Under the pieces are notes generated by a model. It was given only the letters and a program-made list of their open reading frames with translations, was not told the DNA's origin and did not search any database. Position numbers and translations under genes: made by a program. Positions 35,726 to 47,371 of a stretch of 64,000 nucleotides of DNA are shown here, piece by piece (positions within the stretch are counted from its first letter, which is position 1; each line of letters opens with the position of its first letter). This DNA is from Vandiemenella viatica (taxonomy: Eukaryota; Arthropoda; Insecta; Orthoptera; Morabidae). Location: positions 179,312,935 through 179,376,934 of the forward strand of contig CM061921.1 of NCBI GenBank assembly GCA_031002005.1, read 5' to 3'.

Positions 35726-36354
35726 TCACTAGCTAAGTTTTTGTAGACTAAATTGCTTTAAAATCTTTAAATTATCAGCTAAATTCTTAGGATTATAGTG
35801 AGCAAGATGAATTATTTGTACTTACCTTTATAAATGACTTTTAAATTAGCGTCATTATTGTAAGATAGCCTCATTTTACTATCTTACAAATAGCTAAAAA
35901 CTTGGTAGTTGGTTTATTTAAGAATACTATAGTATAGGTAAACATTGTGGTATTAGTTATTTAACAGTTCTAATTGCTTATATACCGCATCCAATTTAAA
36001 TCAGTAGTTTTAACCTCGATTGTTGAGGTTACTGTATTACACACATATTGTAGGCTCTGTTCAGTTTAAAATATAACATTTCTTATTTCATTAGTTCTGA
36101 AAATAACAACTTGCTAATAATAAATAATAATGAGAATTAATCCTAAATAACGTGGTGTTATTCACATTAAGTTTACACAGTATTGATATTTTAAATTCCA
36201 CTGTGGATATTTTAAATACTATTGTCATTATATTTGTAAGTTAAAATTATTGGCCTCTTCTGTCTGAAATATTATTGTTAATGAATTACTTTCTCATTAA
36301 TTGAATTACATCAAAAATACAATAAAATAAAAAACAAAAAAAAAATTTCCTAGC

Positions 36355-36440
36355 ATTTACAATAAAAAATTATTATTTTGTAAATAATTATTATTTTTAA
36401 ATAATTATTATTTTTTAAATAATTATTATTTTGTAAATAA
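36355..36440. repeat. AT-rich short tandem repeat, copy 2
   Basis: Equivalent to 28505-28612, with a slightly different unit count and a longer A run upstream. Confidence 0.8.
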
Positions 36441-37465
36441 CCGATTAGCACTAAATAATACTATCAACCTATGACATTCCAACTTAGTTGATTTTGAAAT
36501 TCATTACGTAAGTTTTATTTATTGCCTTTTATGCAAGTTTTACCTATAAAATATTTTACTTATAAAGTTTCAATTTAATTTTATATAGAAAAAGTTAAGC
36601 ATATGGTATAAATGTTGTTAGACTACTTCATCAATTAAATTTACGATAATAGAGAATTACTTTTACTACTTAAGTTTCGTTTAGACGATAGTAGAAGTAT
36701 TTGAGAAAAATCATGCCTGAATAATGTGGCGTCTGTCGCAGGTCGTGGTGTGGGTTGTAGTTGGTGTAAGAAGTGATTTAATTAGGAATGTAGTAGAGAG
36801 GAAACATGAGAAATCATAAATGAGACTCTCGCATAGTTTTGTCCACTTTGTATTAGGGATGAATGACTAGGGCCGAAACGATCAGGGAGTTGCTAGAGGC
36901 TCGGCCTGCGGAGGCTCAGCCTGTGGGGTCACGCTGTGGAGGCTTAGTCAGTGGAGGCTCAGCCTGTGGGGAATCAGCCTGAGGAAGCTCAGGCTTTAAA
37001 GGAAGAAATGAGAGATGGTGTGTTCAGTGAGGAGGGTAAGAAACATGTTTGGGGTCTGACAACAGGTGGTAGGGGAAATATGGTCAACAGGGTAAAGAAG
37101 CCAGACACTTTAGAAATTGTGGGGAAAAATAGATTTGACCTATTACTAGAGTCAGGAGGGGAAGAGCCTCATGTAGATGTACGAGAAGTTAAATTATAAT
37201 AGGCCTTTAGGAATAGGGCGCGCAAGGAAAGAATAGGAAGAAGAGGGTTCTGCTGCTAAATAGTAAGCATGGGATAGATAGGTCCGCATCTGCAGGATCA
37301 GTTAGGCCTGGCTACCAGGTCACAAATTTTTTCAAAGCTAGTGCAAAATTATGTCAGGTAATAGGGGATATATAGGTTTACTTTGGAGGAGTTTCACTCA
37401 GAACGATAGTGATAGCGGGAGATGCGCGGAATAGTATAGTTAGAAACGTGAGTTATAGTATAAAG

Positions 37466-37709
37466 CAGTGGTTCCCAATTTCCTTTTGGCCACGGAACCC
37501 CAATTGATCATACATTTTTTGGCGGATCCCCATTTTTATAAGCGTAAGCTGAAAACCAATATCGCATCGGTAAGTCTTCACAAACGGAAGCAGATCCATA
37601 ATGCGCTTCTCACGGCGCGGTTATGACTCTTTTCAATTAACATTTTATTTAATTCTCGGACGGAACACGGAACCCCAGGGTTCCGCGGAACACCATTTGG
37701 GAACCACTG
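37466..37709. mobile_element. hAT MITE inside the LINE, copy 2
   Basis: Equivalent to 29636-29879, same 244-bp length, target duplication GTATAAAG at 37458-37465 and 37710-37717. Confidence 0.95.
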
Positions 37710-38644
37710 GTATAAAGAATGATCTGAGGAGAGTGGCGAAGTAGACGCAACATAACAAGGTTGAACTCATTCAGGTCCTAAATCCGTGACCGGCCACAGT
37801 TGAACCACCCTGTGAGGGGGTAAGCGTGGAAACGGGCGGAGGTGCTACTTGGGGGTTGTGCCAGTGGACACCATTGGCAGGTAGGGTTCCACTAGGGACC
37901 GGGTACTTTCTGGGCTGTTAGCTAAAGCAGTGATGATGGGGTGAGGACTGTTTTTTCTTTAGGTTAGGGTCTGCTGGTGAGAGGATGGAGGTTGATGATG
38001 AAAGGGAAAATGATTGTAAATCCAAGACGTGAAAACTAAAAATGATAAAGAAACAAATGAAGCTACTGAAACAATGACTGACTGGAACAGAATTGGGAAG
38101 GTGAAGGATAATTCTGAAAATGTCACAAAGGCAGTAATAAGAGTGTTACTAGTGTAATGTGTAAGTATAATGAATCAAGTTATAGAATTTGCAAACTTAA
38201 TAGAGATTCACGAACCACAAGTGGTAGAGTCTTGGTTAAAAGAAGAAGTGCAATGCAATGCGTTTTTACCCGGTGGCTAGAGTGTACCGCGTGGGTGAAA
38301 GTGTATTCATTCTGGTTAGCAAAGACCACTACAGTGCTCTGGTGTTTAAGCTCATGACGGACTTACTTGGCGTAGATTTCTGGATTAGTAAGAAAGAAAA
38401 AAATCCGAGTGTTGGCTGCTTGCGTAGTGTAGTGGAAGAATGATGATAAAGATGGGGCTCTTGTGGAGAAACTAAATTCATACTCAGAATAGAGAAGCAA
38501 ATGTAGAATGGTCATTATTGGTGGAGATTTTAATTTACAGGTGTCAACTGGGTAGGAAATAAGATTAATGACACATGGGAACAAAATTGCAAATACGTTA
38601 GTAACTGAAGGAGGCTTTACACGAGTGGTAAAGCAGAACACAAC

Positions 38645-38883
38645 TTTTTTTTTTAACTGCTTTACGTCTCTTTTAACATCGAGGTCTTTAGAGACGGGAA
38701 AGGATGGGGGGCAAGGAATGGGAAGAATTCGGCCATGGCCTTTGAAGGAAGCATCCCGGCATTTGCCTGGAGTGATTTGGGGAAACCATGGAAAACCCAA
38801 ATCTGGATGCCCGGGGGGGATTCGAACCGCCGTCCTCCCGAATGCGAGGCGAGAACGCTAACCGTTACACCGCCCCGCTCGGT
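38645..38883 (-). mobile_element. tRNA-derived SINE, family A, copy 3 (duplicate of copy 2)
   Basis: Equivalent to 30814-31057, with the same target duplication AGAACACAAC at 38635-38644 and 38884-38893 and several small indels. Confidence 0.95.
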
Positions 38884-39023
38884 AGAACACAACGGAACGA
38901 AACATATTGGATACTTCCTGATAAAGCTCTATGATAACCGTGTGGGCTCTCAAGCAACTGAAGGAATAAGTAATCATTTCTAAAAAAAAAGGGGAAAGAG
39001 CGTGTTGAGACAATTATATATAA

Positions 39024-39559
39024 GGGGCCATCCATAAATTAAGTCACACCTTGAGGGGGGGGGGGAGGTGGTCAACAAAGTGTGACATCGTGTGATAAGG
39101 GAGGGGGGGGGGACGTGTCATAAACTTTGTGACATCACATGCATAATTTGTCACTTTTTGGCTCGTAGCGGAAGATGAATGTTGACACAACGAATGTTCC
39201 CAACACTATCGAAATTAAGAATGAAGTTACTATTATGCCAATATAAACGGTATCAAGGAATGGGTTCAAAATCCATGGACATATGATGACTCAATTTTGT
39301 ATCATTAATTCGATTTTTATGTTTTTTTTAAAAATCTTCTTAAATGTTTGATTTATTGTTGATATGATATTTTTTAACTAGAAATACATAAATCATTTTG
39401 GAAGTGCTCTTTTAATTTACAAATTTAAAATTGCAGAATATGTGACGTCACACCAGGGGAGGGGAGGGGGGTGTCCCCACAAATGTGACAACCTGTGACA
39501 TGGGGGAGGGAGGGGTAAAAAATCATGAAATTCGTGTGACGTAATTTGTGGATGGCCCC
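39024..39559. mobile_element. 0.54-kb non-autonomous TIR element, copy 2
   Basis: Equivalent to 31202-31746, with TAA flanks at 39021-39023 and 39560-39562. Length differences lie mainly in G and A runs and one short deletion. Confidence 0.85.
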
Positions 39560-40880
39560 TAAGGATGGAGAAGAAGTTCCTGAGGGTTTGAAAAAGGCAG
39601 AGATTTTCAGTAACTGGTTTAGTGAGATCATCATGAATGGGAGGGTACAAATCGGAAAACCAGCTTATCCACACAATTAAATGGGAGCATACCAAAATAA
39701 ACTTGTTTTTTATTCTGTGGATACGATGAAGGAATTAAGAAAACTAAAAAAGCACAAAGGAACTAGTGTAGGTATATTACTATGGAAGTTTTAAAGATAA
39801 CAGGATGTGACAGTGTATATTATTTTGAAACGTTTTATAAATTGAGTCTCGAGACCTGCTGGTTACCAGAGGAAATCTGCCATAGTAGTTCCGGTCTATA
39901 AAGGAGGGGTGGCAAATAGTTTCGAAAATCAGTTTGACTACATTGGCAGGAAAATTAATGGAGAGATTCACATGCAACCACATTGGAAAAGTCTGCGAGG
40001 AACGTAAGTGGTCTTCAAAACGGCAACATGGCTTCAGGAAAGGACATGCGAATCTCAGTTATTATACTATAGGGTATACAAGATATTTCGAATCAAATGG
40101 ACGAGGTCAAACTAATAATGTAGCACTATATCTTTCGAAGGCGTTTCACATCTTGAGCCACAAAATGGTGCAAAGTAAGGTAAAATTATTTTAGTGTATG
40201 AAAAAGTGATTTGCTTGGTAAAATAATTCTTAGTTAGGAAGAGAAGACTGTGAACAGCTGCGGGGTGATCTGGAGAGAATATCTACCTGGGTAGGTCTAT
40301 ATGGGATGAAAATAAACGCAAAGAGTCAGTTGATTAGGCGCACAGATAAAAACTAAAGATCGATTATGGTTATAAGGTGGGGAATTAATTGCTTGTTGAA
40401 GAGTTGAAATGTAAATACCTTGGAATAAAATTTGTTAACAAACCCAACTGAGTACATAGATAGTAGGAAAAGGATTCAAAATCCTTCACTTGTTGGAGAG
40501 AATAATGAAGGAATGTACCAGAGACGTGAGATAACTGGGTTACTAACCTTTGGTAACAATATTGCTTGAATATGATAGTGTAGTATAGGACACACAATTT
40601 TTGTATCAAATAGGAGTTGGGAGGGATACAAAGAAAGGCTTTTTAGATGTCTCTGGAAACTACCGCAGAGCACAATCAGTAACTGATAAGATAAAAGTAC
40701 CTGAGATATATTATTGGAAGACAGGAGGAGGGTGAAGAGAGTCAAGGGAGTGTACAAGTCGTACATTGGTGACGAGGCATTGAAGGATATTGGTGGAAGA
40801 ATTAAGAAAGGACCATGACCACAAGATGGACCTCGATTTCAGACGTGATTTCTTTCGTAGGTAACGTGTCAGGGATTGGT

Positions 40881-41656
40881 ATAAATTATCAAGAGAAATG
40901 GCGAATAATTTACTATAAACGATAAAAGAATTTAAAGTTGTAATTAATAAAGGGCAAACGTATTTTGGAAAAGGAAAGGGGAAAAATTGGTGTGTAGGGA
41001 AACTGCCACCAGAGCAAGCTCTTCATCGCAGTGAAATTAAATTAAATTAAACTCTGCAACTTTCCCAGAATTAGTCAAATACCTTACTACTTCCTCCTAA
41101 GCCAAACGCTTTCTGTCAACTTTCCTCTCGATCTATTCGTCAACACTTGTGCCTTTCTGACCCTGGTGATATTTTTGGGTTTCAGAAAAACTGTCAACTG
41201 CAAGAACAAAATGTGCTGACTTTAGGGTTTTGCCTAATTCTGGGCGTTGAATATACGAGCAAATACGCAATTTTTCAATATTTTAAAATTATGTATGTTT
41301 GCACTTACAATTTATTAGCAAATGTTATATACAGTGGGACAGATTTTCAGGAAGCATAAAATGACTTTAGAATCTATAGTTATTATATACTGCTTTATAT
41401 GCTTTGAAAAAGAAACTCCTAACGTGTCGAAAATTCCGGCGCTTTATCTTATATATCCATTTATCTCTGTATCGCAGTCTTCATCCGAGCCCAAGAGTGA
41501 GCACGTGTTTTATCTGATGAGAATGAACATACTATTAGCTCACAACAACTGACCTTAAAAATTTGCTAAATAGCTGTTCAATTGTTCAATTAACATTTTA
41601 TTTGCGTAAAAATCATTTACAGAAAGTCTATAAATATAATAAAGGGAAAAAATCAA
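40881..41656. other. No gene recognised
   Basis: AT-rich DNA. Frames at 41147-41552 have no known domain. Confidence 0.5.
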
Positions 41657-41865
41657 ACCGAGCGTGGTGGGTGCGCGTCACGGTCGGGCGGAATCATGTT
41701 TGGCCATCCATAATTCGATTTTCATGTTTTCCCCAAATCACCAAAACACTCCAGGCAAATGCCGAGATAGATCCTTCAAAATTCCATGGCCAAATTCCCT
41801 CATGGTCCTTGTTCCCTGTACTTTCCCACCCCCTAGAGACCTCGATGTAAACGAGACGTAAAGTT
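41657..41865 (+). mobile_element. SINE family A, internally deleted
   Basis: Plus-strand copy starting ACCGAGCGTGG and continuing into the family A body (CAAATCAC..CACTCCAGGCAAATGC) and tail (GAGACCTCGATG). Most of the tRNA-like head between the A and B boxes is missing, including GGTTCGAATCCC, so this copy has lost its internal promoter. It is more diverged than the other copies. Confidence 0.75.
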
Positions 41866-44069
41866 GTTATTGTTATTGGGGTTTTAATGCGCGTTGACAG
41901 CGAGGTCACTAGCGGCCTGAAGCGTAAAGCAATAAGAAAAAAATCTTACGTTTGATGGTATGATTCAGGATTTTTTGTTGCTTCCTGCAAATTTTGGAAT
42001 GATGACCAAGTTCAGTCAAACGGTGTGTACAAGTCAATACCGTACGGGCACCCTCTTTAATCTTCCAAATCCACCCGCAGGAGGCCTTCTTCAACAAACA
42101 ATCCCATGACATCGCACCCTTAAGACCTTCCACGATGGCGTTACATAATAAAATGCTAATCCTTACCTGTTTAAGACGACTGGAAACACCCAGCGTTCAT
42201 CAAGTTATTTTTGTTATTGCTAATCCAAAAATTAGCGCAACTACTATTTTCAATGTCCCAATTTTTTAAATCAGCCTCCCCTCGCCCCCCCCCCACACAA
42301 ATATATATACATACACAAAAATAGATAGAATTTAAGTAGATTTCATCAGTTTTGGCCAATATGCAGTTTTGATTCTCTGTTGGATAAAGAGTTGTAATAT
42401 CGGTCGTACAGGCTTTGTTTCTCTCTAAGTATGATCTGTTCTTAAATTTAATGTACAGGCACAACAAATTTTAGCACCGATTAATGACACTGTTGTACAG
42501 ACAAATGAAAAACTGATGACGGAAAGTGCTAGGCAAAATAATAGAATATTTATCGGTGGAAAATGCTATGGATACTGCATAAGTTACCATATATACAATA
42601 GAGTTCCTTATCTCTTTGAAGATATTGGGAGTGCCATTTAATAAATTAAGATTAAAACATGGGGTTCCCACATCGATACACCGCTGTTGTGCAACGACAC
42701 ACTCCTACAAATAATACAATTGGGGCACAACGTAATAATAGCTGTTACCATTAGTGGAATGGCAAAAGATAACGATTTGTTGATTCCTCGAATCCCAATA
42801 ATTTTGATAGATCTTCCATTCCAGTTTAAATGACATTAAATACACTTTAAAATTAGCCTTTGGGATGACTATTAGTAAAGACCAGAGACAAATACAAAGT
42901 AGCAGGGGTACACATATAAAAAACATGTTTCTCCCATGGGCTGTTACATGTGCTAACTCACGTGTTTCCAAGCTATATAACTTAAAAGACTGTAAAACCG
43001 AACACGTTGTGTACAAAACGGTATTGACAAAGACGTACCCAGAAAGCGACCATTTAAAACCACAAACAAAAATCTGCCGGAGGAGTGGTAGCAGGTAATT
43101 TCTCACACTTACCACCATTCCCCTCAGTTTGTTGCTATTTATAAACACTTTGTAAATTATTTCTCTTCATGAGAGTGTTTCAATAGTAGAATGGAATCGT
43201 GATGGCTTCCCCGTCATGTTAAGGTGACTCCTGCTTTTGGTACACCTTTTACTTAATTTACAGCTTTTATATCCAATTCTGGCAATAAAATTCCAAGTCC
43301 TCGCGTACGAAATTGCGGATAACAGCTAGCATTTGACAATTTTTTAGTAATAGAGATATTAACCCTTCAGCCACAGTAGACTGGGTGCGTTGTAAAAAAT
43401 ATTCCTATGCTAAACAAATCGCCATTCATTTATTCATTACAGGTTTTTAAAATTTGTGACTATGAGAGATACTTGTCTACTATTTTAGAATCAAAGCGAC
43501 AGAGAACTGCTGACAGAGATTAGATAGTGTCAAATTTTCATATAAGGATTCCTTCTCGGCTTTGACAGGGGGTATAATCCTTGCGGTCTTCAAAAAAATG
43601 TTATATAAAGATAAGACCGGGATCCGACGGTATCATATTAGGAATGTTTTGACAGTATGCGACTGTAATTGAATTCTTTCTGACTGAAATATACTGCCAA
43701 AAAAAAAAAAAAAAAAAAAAAAAAACAACAGATCGAAGAGACTCCATGAACTGCAAGTGGATTTCTAAAATGCCTCAAATGGTCAAACACTATGGAGTAT
43801 TTAGATCTATTATAGTTAAATGCGCTTAACCAATACGGATATCAAAAGAATAAGTCATGCAGAACTTATCTCGATTTATTTTCTCACTACATGACAAAAC
43901 TTACTGAAGTAGGAAAGTGGTCCAATGCACTATTCCTTGGATATACGGAAAGCTCTCGAAGGCAGAAACAACAGGAAAACATAGCAACTCAATATGTTTA
44001 TTGGAAAATACCCAGGCTTGGCCAATGGGAAGCGTTGGCGGGAAATTGAATTCAGCCAATCAGATGCCT
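41866..44069. other. No gene recognised
   Basis: Contains a C run near 42286-42295 and an A run of about 25 at 43700-43724. Frames at 41909-42133 and 42705-43148 have no recognised domain. Near 41890 a short GACAGCGAGGTCACTAG stretch resembles a SINE family A tail in the opposite orientation. Confidence 0.5.
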
Positions 44070-44640
44070 AGGATGTATGACATCAGAAGCCGGCAGTGGG
44101 AGAGTCAATGAGAGAGCGTGACGTCACAGGCCGGTGCTGGGGCGAAGTTTTTCTTAACAGGTGTGCATTAACGTCAGCAGTCTGGAATACGGCACAGCCT
44201 GCTTTGTCCAGTGCCTGAGGCAAGTAGGGTTACTTCTGGCGTGCGCCAAGCAAGCCGGTTCTTCCGGTGCTTGAGGCAAGTCTGGGTGCCATTAGCTGCG
44301 ACAGAACACGAAAAGCCCATTAATATGTTGCTAAGAACCCGGCACAGTCTTGGTTTCATCACAGACATGTCTCGTATAAGAGCGCACTTGACATCACAAC
44401 ACAAGTACACAAAAATATTTCGGCCTCATGGCGAGCCCCCAACCAAACACACCTAAAATATTGCTAATATACTTTCTTTCATTCAAGAAGAAATGATGTG
44501 GAGAATTTTCCAAAGAAGGGGATGACTGAGGTATAAATGCCAACACCAGCCAGTTCACCCTCAGTTCCAGTCCGAGTCTCTTCTATCGCAGTTCGCTGGA
44601 AATAAATGGCTATTAAAGTGCTCTTGTTTTCAACATGCTA
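44070..44640 (+). repeat. Candidate solo LTR
   Basis: A compact promoter/terminator layout: TATAAAT at 44532-44538 and AATAAA at 44601-44606, about 65 bp apart, with the segment ending TTTTCAACA. The upstream part is more GC-rich than its surroundings and has CRE-like GTGACGTCAC at about 44119. A TG start (TGTATGAC near 44074) is possible. No internal retrotransposon genes or target duplication were found, so the call is tentative. Confidence 0.35.
44532..44538 (+). promoter_or_regulatory. TATA box
   Basis: TATAAAT, with a candidate initiator TCAGTT about 25-30 bp downstream. Confidence 0.45.
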
Positions 44641-46065
44641 CAAGATAAATAGCAATGACACCAAGCGCCTGACTGTAAGACTGGCACCTAAAGTGAAATT
44701 TAATCCAGTAGCTGTGTTCCAAAAAGTTAGGTGCCATAAAGACACGTTTGAACATGAAGAGTAAATACTTAGACAGCTGGTCTCCACAATTTGTGGCTTT
44801 TATACAGTGAGCATCTGTAAATGAATGTCTCACTGGGCGGCTACACCATTTCGTCCAGAACAGTGACTGGAGTGAAAACTATATGATTTTACAACCTTTC
44901 CTGCCTATTGTGTGTTTCTCAGCGAATCAACATGGAACAAGCTGATCGACGCCTTGCCTACAATGACCAGCAACACCACGAAATCCTGATGTTAATTTAG
45001 TAAGAACTTCTACGAGTTTGTTAACACGTTATCAGTGAAAACGCTACTTGATTATTCTCGTTGTTTCATGCAAGGGCTAATAGATTTTCATTTTGATAAT
45101 GTACATTTCAATGAAGTATCATACAGAACCCATTCAACACTAGTTTTTGAACGTTTAAAAAAGGCAAAAAACAAAAAAACGCGTTTGTGGACACGATTTT
45201 AATATAGTGTTATATGGCTATTGTGATGCAAGGGCTAATAGATAATATACATTTCATATATCCCCAGTTTATCACTAGTCTATAAATGTTTAAAGCTAAC
45301 AATTAAGGCATATAAAAACTGTTAGAGTATGATAATTTTAAGGAAACTGATGTATGCGGTAATGTGTAAACAAATTTACTATACCCGATTTTTCTCTTAA
45401 TAATAAGATAGTATATAATTTTTAATTCGTTTATTTTTCTCACCAGTAGGAGGTTAAAAAAAAATTTCAACAAAGCACATATCATTACAAAATGTATGTT
45501 CTTTACATAGTTTTTTTTTTCAAATTATTTTCTTGACTTTTCGAAGTTGAAGATATCCTAAATCTTCTATATTGTAGCATAGTTCCTTCATGATAATTTT
45601 TGGAACAATCGAGTATTCCCCCATCCTTCAACGTAAATAATTGCTCATTCTTCATTGGTTATTGCTTGTAGAATACAGGACATCTAGGTGAAGATTTCCA
45701 GCGTATTCGTTGGTGATTACTTGTCAGTCATCTACCTGCTGGTTCATTACCCCCACTAAGTGATGGCGAGGATACAGAGATGCAATTTGTAGTGATAATA
45801 TTGTCTGAGCGCACTATGTACACAACTTCTTTGAAAATTAACACGCCATCCTACTTCTTGAATCACTGTACGTCCAGAAAGATGTTCGCCACGGTAATGA
45901 GTGGTAATACGAGTAATTGGTGCTGCTTTGTTTTGTGTCAACTTATGCACAACACTTGTTACATGTACGCATTCTACCACGAAAACATGCATGATCAGGC
46001 AGTATGATGACGTGTAAGAAGGAAATTTCTTAATGAAAGTTTCACGGGTTTCCAGCCGGATGGTG
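44641..46065. other. No gene recognised
   Basis: AT-rich DNA. The frame at 45756-46109 (minus) has no identifiable domain and overlaps the hammerhead-like motif. Confidence 0.5.
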
Positions 46066-46124
46066 TCATAAAACGACGACGTTTCGACAACATGCTCGGT
46101 TGTCTTCATCAGGTCTATTTAGAT
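46066..46124 (-). ncRNA. Hammerhead-ribozyme-like motif downstream of a Jockey RT
   Basis: On the minus strand: CTGATGA core (46112-46106), one A, a perfect six-pair stem II (46104-46099 with 46091-46086) closing a 7-nt loop, then GAAACGTC (46085-46078). Stem I pairs 46115-46113 with 46077-46075, has a 2x2 internal loop, and then four more pairs (46121-46118 with 46072-46069). Helix III is the palindrome ACGT, so a dimer would be needed for cleavage after C at 46078. It lies about 165 nt downstream of the RT stop at 46289 on the same strand. Confidence 0.68.
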
Positions 46125-46288
46125 GTTGCTTCTCGAAATCACAAACAGACTGGCTTCGCTCCGTGGAGCCGTGGAGCCAACTTTCTTCTACAGCCCTTGA
46201 GCTGCAGAATTCTTTATTGAAGTTTTTGCCTGTTTGGCATTTCCTTCATTTTCTCGTAGGGTGTTTCGATTAAGGAGTTTCTCTGTAT

Positions 46289-47371
46289 TTATTTGTCATT
46301 TGCTGTGGGCTCATTTAAATTTGTCCATTGGATTGATATTATATTTTTGGATTTGCCATTTGTGGCTCTATGTTGAAGTATGTAAAGCGGTCTTTTGTGC
46401 GGTCCTAGACTCACGTCATATTGGGCGAGTGTATTTATTGTCGGATTTGTATTTGTTTCTGCATTATTGTAGAAAGCGGTTGCCAACTTCCGGTATCTAT
46501 CTTTGAGTGTTTCAATTTCAGCTACCTGGTGTAGTTGATTAGTCGGGAACATTATTGGAAGGTGAAGAGCTCTTTTCAGCGCTTTATTTTGTAATCTCTG
46601 AAGAGTGTCCAAATGTGTTGCAGCCGCGTATGCCCAAACTGGGGAAGCGTATTCCATCAGTGGTCTCACAAGTGACTTATATAATTGGATTCCAATTCTA
46701 CTGCTGAGGGTGTTGGTGTGGTTGAGGACTGGATATAATTCTCCCAATCGGCGCTGTACCCTTTGTCTAACCTCTTCAACATGAGCCTTCCATGTCAGCT
46801 TGGTATCTAGAGTGACGCCTAGGTACCTGGCTGTATTCACCCAAGGGATTCATTCATCAAAAAGTTCCAGTCTGGGTCGATGTGGCATTCTTCTTTTTGT
46901 TAACCAGATGGCCTGGCTTTTAGACGCATTTATGAGTATTCTCCATTTTGTCGTCCAGTCTTCAATCTCATCTAGTGCGGTCTGAAGTCTCCGTCCAATC
47001 AACTCTGGGCTACGTGAAGTTGCAAAGACTGCTGTATCGTCAGCGTAAAGTGCAGTTTCAGTTCCTTGTTGCATGGGTAGATCAGCGGTATAGAGAGTAT
47101 ATAGTACTGGGCCCAGTACACTGCCCTGAGGGACCCCAGCACGTATTGTTCTTCGTGTGGACGTGATGTTTTCTACCTTTACTACAAATGTTCTTTGTTG
47201 TAGGTAACTGGTAATGATCTTCAAGAATCTGCCAGGCACGCCAAGGGTTGCCATTTTGTAGAGCAATCTCTCGTGCCAGACCGAATCAAAGGCTTTGGCC
47301 ACATCTAGGAGTACCACCCCACAGTGATCCCGATAGTTAAATGCACCATTTGCCGTTTCCACTAGTCGCAT
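46289..47371 (-). pseudogene. Jockey-clade RT, C-terminal part, one in-frame stop
   Basis: RT palm, thumb and C-terminal region of a Jockey-type ORF2. From 47371 down it reads VVLLDVAKAFDSVWHERLLY, AGVPQGSVLGPVLYTLYTAD, the catalytic ALYADDTAVF and INASKSQAIWLTKR. After a TGA at 46841-46849 it continues in the same frame with NTARYLGVTLDTKLTWKAHV and MEYASPVWAYAA. Apart from this stop (between LFDE and IPWV) the frame is open for about 1.1 kb. Upstream of 47371 a degenerate piece LETVHQLMRL remains, but the endonuclease and N-terminal RT are missing, so the element is internally deleted between its ORF1 and this point. Confidence 0.9.

Larger units (their letters stand above)
33062..39832. 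repeat. Large duplicated block, copy 2
   Basis: Same content and order as 25223-32020, 27 bp shorter overall. Unlike copy 1, it continues without interruption into the rest of the LINE (39833 onward), so the sequence missing at the end of copy 1 is present here. Confidence 0.95.
36870..40880 (+). pseudogene. CR1-like LINE relic, full span (ORF1, endonuclease, RT), copy 2
   Basis: The LINE of copy 1 with its 3' half preserved. The first part (36870-39832) repeats ORF1 and the endonuclease with the same three insertions. Beyond 39832 the RT continues with PEEIC, TLAGKLMERFTCNHI and RQHGFRKGHANLSYY (39934-40080), then VALYLSKAFHILSHKMV. A thumb-region segment DCEQLRGDLERISTWVGLYG lies near 40246-40305. 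A tail with RRRVKRVKGVYKSYIGDEAL lies near 40730-40790, shared with the minus-strand copy at 15945. The catalytic FVDD box is not visible here, so a piece is deleted near 40190-40240. Unusable as a gene because of multiple stops. Confidence 0.8.

Noticed and set aside
41515..41540. Hammerhead core CTGATGAG
   Set aside because: No GAAA partner or stem II follows within a plausible distance.
41909..42133. Possible host exon (minus, ending IKRKIFFLLLYASGR)
   Set aside because: No recognisable domain and no splice-site or codon-bias support; could be any old repeat.
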